Below, in pieces: positions 58,150-64,000 of a DNA stretch of 64,000 nt. The notes beneath the pieces are model-generated. The model was not told the origin of the DNA, did not search any database, and saw only the letters and a list, made by a program, of their open reading frames with translations. The DNA lies in NCBI GenBank assembly GCA_963815665.1, contig CAWFHN010000013.1, positions 558,001 to 622,000 on the forward strand, written 5' to 3'. The position numbers and the translations under genes are program-made. The DNA comes from DASUPK01 sp963815665. GTDB taxonomy: Bacteria; Actinomycetota; Thermoleophilia; Solirubrobacterales; 70-9. Every line of letters begins with the position of its first letter. Position 1 is the stretch's first letter.

Positions 58150-58983
58150 CTATTGCGCTCTTTCGCCCCGGCGGAAGAGCACCTTCGAGTAGAGCGCCTT
58201 CTCCGCGCGCGCCGGAACCGGGCGCCAGGCCCAGTAGGTGCGGTAGGTGAGGCGGTGCACCGGGCCGAGATCCGACTGTTCCGCGAACTCCTTCCGGCGG
58301 GCGAACAGGCCGGCGTGTTTGGCCCGCAGCTGGCGGTAGACGTGGCGGTAGCGGCGGCGGTGCTCCTCGTTTCCCGAGCGCTCGTGCTTGCGGTACTCGT
58401 GCGTGACCTGAGGGATCTGGAGGCCACGCCACCCCTTCTCGAGCGCGCTCAGGCAGAAGTCCCAGTCCTCGTAGCCGTCGATCGCCGGGTCGAAGCCGCC
58501 CGCGTCCTCCCAGCAGCGCCGGCGGACGAGCCCGAGCTGGGCGCCGGCGATCGAGCGGTGCAACAGGATGTAGGGGTCGAAGTCCGGGAAGCGGAGGACG
58601 CCCGACCAGGCGCCGATCAGCTTCATCAGCCCGTAGCAGTAGCCGACGTCCTGGTTGCTCTCGAGTGGCGGCCGCAGGGTGTCGATCGCGTCGACGGTCA
58701 ACCGGTCGTCGGCGTCGACCATCAGCAGCAGCTCGGAATCGGAGTTCTCGAACCCCGCGTTACGGGCCGCGGCGACGCCGGCGTTGCGCTGGCGGATCAG
58801 CTCGACGCCGGCGGGCAGCGCCACGAGCGCGCTCTCGGTCTCAGGATCCGTCGAGCCGTCGTCGACCACGATCACCTTCGGGGGCCCGCCGTGCTGCTCG
58901 AGCGCGCGCTCCACCGACTCGAGCAGGTAGCGGCCGTGGTTGAAGCAGGGGATCACCACCGTGATGTCGCCGTGGCGGGGCAT
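58150..58983 (-). CDS. Glycosyltransferase family 2
   Basis: This 277-residue GT-A enzyme starts ITVVIPCFNHGRYLLESVERA and has VIVVDDGSTDPET and the metal motif LLMVDADDRLTVDAI, then the acceptor-side GGFDPAIDGYEDWDFCLSA segment, all standard for family 2. It is soluble. The ATG at 58983 is chosen because upstream sequence is antisense to the thioesterase gene. TACCCT lies ten bases before it, so its leader would be only a few bases long. It is divergent from the thioesterase gene, with 36 bases between starts. Confidence 0.9.
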   Translation of the reverse strand: MPRHGDITVVIPCFNHGRYLLESVERALEQHGGPPKVIVVDDGSTDPETESALVALPAGVELIRQRNAGVAAARNAGFENSDSELLLMVDADDRLTVDAIDTLRPPLESNQDVGYCYGLMKLIGAWSGVLRFPDFDPYILLHRSIAGAQLGLVRRRCWEDAGGFDPAIDGYEDWDFCLSALEKGWRGLQIPQVTHEYRKHERSGNEEHRRRYRHVYRQLRAKHAGLFARRKEFAEQSDLGPVHRLTYRTYWAWRPVPARAEKALYSKVLFRRGERAQ

Positions 58984-59006
58984 GGTCCGGCGCAGGGTAG
59001 TGCGAC

Positions 59007-59012
59007 TAGGAT
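59007..59012 (+). promoter_or_regulatory. -10 element of the thioesterase gene
   Basis: TAGGAT lies exactly seven bases before the ATG at 59020, the clearest example in this window of a leaderless promoter by the TANNNT-N7-ATG pattern. Confidence 0.5.
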
Positions 59013-59019
59013 CGCGCGA

Positions 59020-59550
59020 ATGGCCGAGTCCACGAACGAGCGAGGCGGGCCGCAGCCCGTTTCGCGATCCCATTCCGAGCTGATCCGCTGGATGAGCAAC
59101 CTCGACGCGAACTCGTCCGGGTTCGTGCACGGTGGCGTCGTCATGAGGATGTGCGACGAGGCGGCGGGGATCGCCGCTATCCGCCACAGTGGCTGCCGCG
59201 TGGTGACCGCCGGCATGGACCGGATGACGTTCCTCAACCCCGTCCACGTCGGCGAGCTGCTGCGCTGCAGCGCCAGCGTCAACGCCGCCTGGCGGACCTC
59301 GATGGAGGTGGGCGTCAGGGTCGAGGCCGAGAACGCCGTCACCGGCGAGGTCCACGAAACGGGCACGGCGTATCTGACGATGGTCGCCGTCGACGAGAAG
59401 GGTGAGCCGGTGCCCGTCCCCCCGCTCGCGGTCGAGGGCGCCGTCGAGGAACGCCGCCAGCGCGAGGCCGAGACGCGCAGGCGCAACCGGCTGGCCGAGC
59501 GCGAGGAGATCCTCGAGGCGCGCCAGGCGGCGGCCGAGCAGGCGGGCTGA
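59020..59550 (+). CDS. Acyl-CoA thioesterase (hotdog fold)
   Basis: This 176-residue protein resembles the YciA/BACH-type acyl-CoA thioesterases, which hydrolyse acyl-CoA to free acid and CoA. It shows the active-site segment DANSSGFVHGGVVMRMCDEAAGIAA, with the conserved Asn/Asp and His-Gly-Gly preceding the long helix, and then DRMTFLNPVHVGELL. A charged, helical C-terminal tail of about 40 residues is added. ATG 59020 is favoured by the -10 hexamer seven bases upstream, over a longer frame antisense to the glycosyltransferase. No link to polysaccharide synthesis is evident. Confidence 0.9.
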   Translation: MAESTNERGGPQPVSRSHSELIRWMSNLDANSSGFVHGGVVMRMCDEAAGIAAIRHSGCRVVTAGMDRMTFLNPVHVGELLRCSASVNAAWRTSMEVGVRVEAENAVTGEVHETGTAYLTMVAVDEKGEPVPVPPLAVEGAVEERRQREAETRRRNRLAEREEILEARQAAAEQAG

Positions 59551-59612
59551 GCCCGCCCACCTCCCTCCGCTCTCCGCTCCTATCCTTCTCGGGGCCCGAA
59601 AGGGCGACGACC

Positions 59613-60818
59613 ATGGCGGTTACCGCTCCAAAAAAGCCGGGGGACGAGAGCGCGGCGCGCACCGACGACGTCCGCACGAGCGTCGTGCTGCCCGCGTACA
59701 ACGAGGGAGCGGCGCTGCCTCACGTGCTCGCCGAGCTCGGGGAGTACCTCGACGACTCCTACGAGGTCCTGGTGGTGGACGACGGCTCGACCGACGACAC
59801 CGCCGAGGTCGCCGGGCGCTTTCCGGTCCGACTCGTCCAGCACCCGTCGAACTCGGGCAAGGGGGTGGCGATCCGGACCGGGATCGCCGAGGCGCAGGGC
59901 GAGAACGTGGTGATCATGGACGCCGACGCCACCTATCCCGTGCCGGCCATCAAGCAGATGGTCGACCTGCTCGACGACAACGACCTCGTCCGGGGCGTTC
60001 GCGAGTCCGAGCCCGAGAGCATGCCGGTGATCAACCGGTTCGGGAACTGGCTGATCAACAAGCTGCTCGAGGTCAGCCACGGCCTGGAGGGGTCCGACCA
60101 CCTCAGCGGGCTCTACGCGATCCGCCGCTCGGAGGCGGTGCGGCTGGGGACCGAGGCCCGCGGCTTCGACATCGAGACCGAGATCGGCATCAAGGCGAAG
60201 GCGCGCGGCCTGCGCGAGGCGACCATCCCGATCTCCTACCTGCCCCGCGTGGGCGAGAAGAAGCTGAGCGCGGGGAGGGACGGCCTGCGCATCCTCGGCC
60301 GGGTGATCGTGCTGCTGCTGATCTACAACCCGACGCTCACCTTCATCGTTCCGGGCCTCACCCTGATGGCGATCTCGATCACGGGGGCGATCCTGCTCTC
60401 GAGCGGCCCGGTCACCACCTCGTACCTCGGGCTGAACATCCACAGCTTCATCGTCGCCGCACTCGGGGTCCTCGCCGCCTTCCAGCTGACCATCTTCGGA
60501 GTGGCGGCCGCCCTCTACGGCGTCGAGGCGGGCAAGCCGCCGCCGTGGTGGCTGCTCCGAGTGATCTCCGTGCGCTTCCGGCTGGCTGTCGGGGTCATCG
60601 GCCTCGTCCTGATGCTCGGCTCGCTCGCCAAGCTGATCCAGCTGACGATCCAATGGGCCGGCGACAACCCGTTCACCGACACCCGCGCGCTGGTCCTCTC
60701 GACCAGCTTTCTCGTCCTCGGTCTGCAGGTGATCTCCGCCGTGCTCTTCATCTCGATCTTCAGCGGGCGGCTCAGCCGCGTGGCTGAGGAGGAATCGACC
60801 CGCTGGTCTCGGTCGTAG
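59613..60818 (+). CDS. Membrane-anchored glycosyltransferase family 2
   Basis: The 401-residue protein has a GT-A domain (about 20-230) with TSVVLPAYNEGAALPHVLAEL, LVVDDGSTDDT, the metal motif VIMDADATYPVP and the DIETEIGIKAKARGLR region. Four membrane helices follow (about 230-265, 275-310, 325-350 and 360-390). This layout matches polyprenyl-phosphate sugar synthases, which charge the lipid carrier with a hexose for transfer outside the membrane. The ATG at 59613 lacks a clear ribosome binding site. The end of the gene overlaps the start of the next glycosyltransferase. Confidence 0.9.
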   Translation: MAVTAPKKPGDESAARTDDVRTSVVLPAYNEGAALPHVLAELGEYLDDSYEVLVVDDGSTDDTAEVAGRFPVRLVQHPSNSGKGVAIRTGIAEAQGENVVIMDADATYPVPAIKQMVDLLDDNDLVRGVRESEPESMPVINRFGNWLINKLLEVSHGLEGSDHLSGLYAIRRSEAVRLGTEARGFDIETEIGIKAKARGLREATIPISYLPRVGEKKLSAGRDGLRILGRVIVLLLIYNPTLTFIVPGLTLMAISITGAILLSSGPVTTSYLGLNIHSFIVAALGVLAAFQLTIFGVAAALYGVEAGKPPPWWLLRVISVRFRLAVGVIGLVLMLGSLAKLIQLTIQWAGDNPFTDTRALVLSTSFLVLGLQVISAVLFISIFSGRLSRVAEEESTRWSRS

Positions 60819-61810
60819 TCGTCAACTACAACGGCGCCGGCGCGCTCGAGGGCTGCCTGAACGCACTGCTTGAGGGTGCCGGCGTCGACGCCGAGATCGT
60901 GGTGGTGGACAACGCCTCCTCGGACGAGAGCGCCGCGATCGCCGAGCGGATGGCGGACCGGCACGACTCGATCCGCCTGATCCGCTCCCCCACGAACCGC
61001 GGCTACGCGGGCGCCGTGAACGTCGCGCTGCCGGGGGTTCGCGGGGACTACGTGGCGGTGCTCAACATGGACGTGGCGGTCAGCCCCGGCTGGCTCGGCG
61101 CGCTTGTCTCCTTCCTCGAGGCCACCCCCGACGCCGGCGTCGCCTGCCCTCTGATCCTGCTCGAGTCCGATCCGGGCCGGATCAACGCCGCCGGCCAGAA
61201 CCTCAACAAGACGGGCCTCGGCTTCAACCGCTGGCTGGGGAAGCCGCGCGAGCGCGCTGGAGATGCTCCCTTCGAGGTGACCGGCCTGCACGGCGCCGCC
61301 TTCCTGATCCGGCGCGAGCTGCTCGAGCGGCTCGGCGGCTGGGACGAGGAAGGCTTCCTCTACTTCGAGGACGTCGAGCTCTCCTGGTTGCTGCGGATCG
61401 CCGGCCACGAGGTCTGGTGCGTGCCGGCCTCGACCGTCACGCACGACTACCACCTGACGATGTTTCCCCACAAGCTGTTCCTGCTCGAGCGAAATCGCCG
61501 GAAGATGCTGCTCGTGGACCTCCGCGGGCGAACCCGCCTGGCGATCTCCCCCCTGCTGGCGCTCAGCGAGCTGATGATGTGGGGGTATTGCCTGCTGCGG
61601 GGACCCAAGTTCCTGCGGGCGAAGCGCGACAGCTACCGCTGGGTGCGCGCCAATCGGGCACCCATCCGCGAGCGCCGCGAGCGGGTCGACTCCCTGCGGC
61701 GGCGCTCGGACTGGGCGGTCCTGCGAGGCCTGCGCTGGGGCTATCCGCTCGGTCAGTTCCTGAAGCTCGGGCGCGAGCGGGGAGTCAGGCGGGACCGGCA
61801 TCGCCATTAG
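60803..61810 (+). CDS. Glycosyltransferase family 2 with apparent CTG start
   Basis: The protein is a family 2 enzyme: VSVVVVNYNGAGALEGCL, IVVVDNASSDES, LNMDVAVSPGWL, then a GLHGAAFLIRRELLERLGG and EEGFLYFEDVELSW region, as in rhamnosyltransferases. The N-terminal strand is essential to this fold, yet the only ATG/GTG/TTG in frame before it is absent, and a stop lies at 60785-60787. CTG at 60803 gives the normal N-terminus (335 residues) and is preceded by GAGGAGGA with nine bases spacing. A rare CTG start coupled to the upstream gene is the best reading. A start at GTG 60899 would delete strand one. A sequence error is possible. Confidence 0.82.
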   Translation: MVSVVVVNYNGAGALEGCLNALLEGAGVDAEIVVVDNASSDESAAIAERMADRHDSIRLIRSPTNRGYAGAVNVALPGVRGDYVAVLNMDVAVSPGWLGALVSFLEATPDAGVACPLILLESDPGRINAAGQNLNKTGLGFNRWLGKPRERAGDAPFEVTGLHGAAFLIRRELLERLGGWDEEGFLYFEDVELSWLLRIAGHEVWCVPASTVTHDYHLTMFPHKLFLLERNRRKMLLVDLRGRTRLAISPLLALSELMMWGYCLLRGPKFLRAKRDSYRWVRANRAPIRERRERVDSLRRRSDWAVLRGLRWGYPLGQFLKLGRERGVRRDRHRH

Positions 61811-61812
61811 TC

Positions 61813-61890
61813 GCGACCGCCTGCGGCCACCCATCACAAGTCGCTACGGGCTTCGCCCTCCGCTCCAAAGTGGTGCGGCCTTGCGGTCGC
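61813..61890 (-). repeat. Dispersed structured repeat, copy B
   Basis: This 78-base element is in opposite orientation to copy A at 25103. The outer arms are GCGACCGC (61813-61820) and GCGGTCGC (61883-61890), and the centre is GGGC-ttc-GCCC (61848-61858). The core AAGTCGCTACGGGCTTCG matches copy A except at one position. It fills the spacer between the glycosyltransferase at 60803 and the membrane protein at 61900. Confidence 0.8.
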
Positions 61891-61899
61891 TGACTCCAT

Positions 61900-64000
61900 A
61901 TGCTGTCCGCCCTCTTGGGCGCCTTCGCCGGAACCTACGTCTCTGCAGGGATAATCCTGCTCGCGTCCCTGCTGGTCGGGCGGGCGGTCCTGCTTGCCCT
62001 GGGCCGCAGGGAGGCCTCGTTCCTGGAGGGCGCAGTCGGCCTGGCGACGCTCATCCTGGTCTGCTCCGTCGCCATCCGGCTGCCGGGAAACGAGGCCACC
62101 TCGATCGCGTGCTGCGCGATCCTCCTCGTCGCTTCGACCGTCTTCCTGCTGGTGGGTTCGGAGTCGATGATCGGACCGGCCGTCGGCATCGCCATCCCGG
62201 TCGCGCTGCTGTCGGGACTGCTCGCCTCGTTCCCCTTCATCGTCAGCGGCCATATCGGCATCCCCGGGGTGGGGCTCAACAACGACATGGCCATGCACCT
62301 GGTCGACGTCGACTACCTCGTCGACCCGAGCAGGCCGACCCCGCAGAGCGTGATCAACGGCTACCCGCTCGGGCCGCACAGCCTCGTCGGGACCGTCGTC
62401 AGCGCGCTCGGCACGCAGCCGCTCTGGGGCTGGCTCGGGCTGCTGGTCGCGGTGCCCGTCCTGACCGGCATCACCGCGCTCGGTGGCCTGCGAGAGCTGC
62501 CCGGCGGCCGCCGCGTGCTCGGCACCGTGCTCGTGGCGTTCGCCTTCCTCACGGCCTCGGTCCTCGGCATCGCGGGCTTCAAGGAGCTGATCGCCGGGAT
62601 GTTCCTGATCGCCTTCGCGCTCGGGCTGCGGGAGATCGAGCGCGGCCCGGAGGGCCGCATCGCGATCCTCATCGGCCTCGCGCTGATCACCGCGGCGATG
62701 ATCCCCGTCTACAGCCTGCCGGGAGTCGCCTGGCTCGTTCTCACCGCCGGGCTCTGGGCGCTCCTCCAGCTGCTTCAGATCCGGGCGGAGAAGGGAGCGC
62801 AGGGGGTCCGGGACGTCGTGCGCGCCTCGATGCGCATCGTCATCCCGGCGGCGATCCTGCTCCTGCTGGCCGCGCTTACGCAGCTGCCGAAGGTGATCGA
62901 CTTCTTCCAGTCCGGCTCGATCGGCAACGTCGCCGACACCGACAGCAAGCTCCGATACGTCGTCTCCCCGCTCGAGATGCTGGGCGTCTGGCCGAGCGGC
63001 AACTGGCTGCTCGGCACGCACGACGTCACGCACTTCTGGATCTTTGGCGCGATCGGGCTGGCGGGCCTCATCGTCGGCCTCGTCTGGTGGACGGCCCGGG
63101 TCGACTACGCCGTCCCGGCCGCCGTGATCTCTGGCATCGTCATCTGGCTCGCGACGAAGTACATCGAGAACGGCGGCCTCTACATCCTCTCGAAGGCGGT
63201 GGTGGTTCCGGCGTCGGTGGTGATGCTGCTCGTGGTCGCCGCGCTGCTCGCTCCCGGAGGCGGCTGGCCCAAACGGGTCTTCGCGGTCGTCTTCATCGCG
63301 CTGGCCGGCTACTCGACCTTCCTGGCGCTCCGCGACACCGTGATCGCGCCGCACAACCGGCTCCAGGAGCTGGGGCGGTTCCAGCATGACGTCTCGGGGC
63401 AGAGGGTCCTCGCGCTCACCGGCGACCGCTTCGCCGACTACGGCCTGCGGACCGCGGAGGTCTGGAGCCCCGCCTTCAACTCGGAGCTCCGCACGGCCTC
63501 GGTGGGATCGAAGACGCAGCGCCTTCCGATCGACTTCGATTCGGTGCCCACCTCCGTCCTCAACGACTTCCCCTACGCGGTCACCACCAGCGCGATCTAC
63601 CAGAGCCAGGCGCCGCCCGGCTGGCAGCTCGCCGATTCCACCGAGTCGTACCGGCTCTGGAAGCGGACGGGCACCACGCCGCCGATCCAGCAACTGGCGG
63701 AGGAGGCTCGTCCCGGCCGGATCTTCCGGTGCAAGAAGCCGAAGTTCCGGAGCCTCGTCAACCAGGGCGGGCAGGCGCTCACCTGGCAGCCGCGCACGGT
63801 GATCGCCAAGCGGCTCTACTGGAAGGCCGGCGGCACCGCCGGCGCACTGGGCGAGGGCGGGGTCGCGGCCGACAAGCGGGCTCCAATCGACAACAACCTG
63901 GCGCCCGGCGAGACGGCGAGTCAGCGCATCGTCCTGCCGGCAGGGCGATGGGAGCTCTCGCTGCAGTACGTCAGCCCGGTGACCGGCGTGACGGTGAAGG
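61900..64000 (+). CDS. Large polytopic membrane protein, truncated by the window edge
   Basis: An open frame without stop runs from ATG 61900 to the end of the window (700 codons). The first 500 residues contain about 12-14 hydrophobic helices, separated by an early external loop with NDMAMHLVDVDYLVDP. Later residues form a soluble, probably extracytoplasmic part with few helices. The layout resembles GT-C-type membrane glycosyltransferases or O-antigen polymerase/ligase-like proteins, and the acidic ND-M and D-x-D residues in the first loop would fit a GT-C active site, but I cannot name a family. It follows glycosyltransferases, so transfer of lipid-linked sugars outside the membrane is plausible. 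The C-terminus is missing. Confidence 0.85.
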   Translation, partial: MLSALLGAFAGTYVSAGIILLASLLVGRAVLLALGRREASFLEGAVGLATLILVCSVAIRLPGNEATSIACCAILLVASTVFLLVGSESMIGPAVGIAIPVALLSGLLASFPFIVSGHIGIPGVGLNNDMAMHLVDVDYLVDPSRPTPQSVINGYPLGPHSLVGTVVSALGTQPLWGWLGLLVAVPVLTGITALGGLRELPGGRRVLGTVLVAFAFLTASVLGIAGFKELIAGMFLIAFALGLREIERGPEGRIAILIGLALITAAMIPVYSLPGVAWLVLTAGLWALLQLLQIRAEKGAQGVRDVVRASMRIVIPAAILLLLAALTQLPKVIDFFQSGSIGNVADTDSKLRYVVSPLEMLGVWPSGNWLLGTHDVTHFWIFGAIGLAGLIVGLVWWTARVDYAVPAAVISGIVIWLATKYIENGGLYILSKAVVVPASVVMLLVVAALLAPGGGWPKRVFAVVFIALAGYSTFLALRDTVIAPHNRLQELGRFQHDVSGQRVLALTGDRFADYGLRTAEVWSPAFNSELRTASVGSKTQRLPIDFDSVPTSVLNDFPYAVTTSAIYQSQAPPGWQLADSTESYRLWKRTGTTPPIQQLAEEARPGRIFRCKKPKFRSLVNQGGQALTWQPRTVIAKRLYWKAGGTAGALGEGGVAADKRAPIDNNLAPGETASQRIVLPAGRWELSLQYVSPVTGVTVK

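Noticed and set aside
61834..63693. A 619-codon minus-strand open frame at the right end.
   Set aside because: Its sequence is dominated by Arg, Asp, Glu and Gly repeats. The plus-strand frame from 61900 encodes a coherent membrane protein instead.

Overview
The window is about 64 kb of very GC-rich chromosomal DNA from an actinobacterium. The translated core genes (RpoB, RpoC, a SigA-type sigma factor, SecE with a long charged N-terminus), the frequent leaderless starts and the family content (DUF5995, right-handed beta-helix proteins, TylF-like methyltransferases) fit Thermoleophilia, most likely a Solirubrobacterales relative. That placement is inference from the sequence alone. I see no rRNA, CRISPR array, transposase or phage gene, and no gene-free stretch longer than 300 bases.

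Bases 1-18,121 hold the translation/transcription superoperon, read on the minus strand from right to left: rpmG, secE, nusG, rplK, rplA, an L10-type leader, rplJ, rplL, a strong sigma-70 promoter, rpoB, rpoC, rpsL, rpsG, fusA. Two groups of plus-strand genes interrupt it. A HAD-like protein, a one-helix protein and a VOC protein lie between rpoC and rpsL. Two tandem paralogous membrane proteins lie between rpsG and fusA. A 104-base imperfect palindrome separates the VOC gene from the convergent rpoC.

Bases 18,197-25,103 hold secreted proteins: a lipoprotein, a beta-helix protein and a Tat-exported PhoD-type phosphatase on the minus strand, and a large GxSxG hydrolase on the plus strand. From about 14.7 to 21.1 kb, five apparent single- or double-base indels disturb rplJ, the beta-helix gene and phoD. 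This looks like locally poor sequence or several genuine lesions.

Bases 25,201-31,938 hold an acyl-CoA dehydrogenase, an FHA membrane protein, tRNA-Thr(GGT), an SDR, a PD-(D/E)XK endonuclease-like gene under a LexA box, tRNA-Tyr(GTA), an AbrB-like gene, a possible structured RNA, the primary sigma factor, folE2 and pgsA. The endonuclease reading frame runs without a stop through the tRNA-Tyr gene and on into the AbrB-like gene.

From about 31.9 kb to the right edge lies a large surface-polysaccharide region. A Wzm/Wzt ABC exporter, with a C-terminal extension on Wzt, is surrounded by many glycosyltransferases (one a fusion of two GT4 units), two Gmd-type dehydratases, an Fcl-type reductase/epimerase, two CDP-paratose-2-epimerase-like SDRs, RfbC and several methyltransferases. 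Together they suggest a polymer containing GDP-6-deoxyhexose and dTDP-rhamnose-type sugars, assembled in the cytoplasm and exported by the ABC transporter. A uracil-DNA glycosylase, a DUF5995 protein, an RTX-like protein and a thioesterase are interspersed. The last gene, a large polytopic membrane protein, runs off the right edge.

Many genes in the second half begin with the pattern TANNNT-N7-ATG, which points to leaderless transcripts. Two intergenic copies of a roughly 78-base structured repeat, whose outer stems differ by compensatory changes, lie 36 kb apart.
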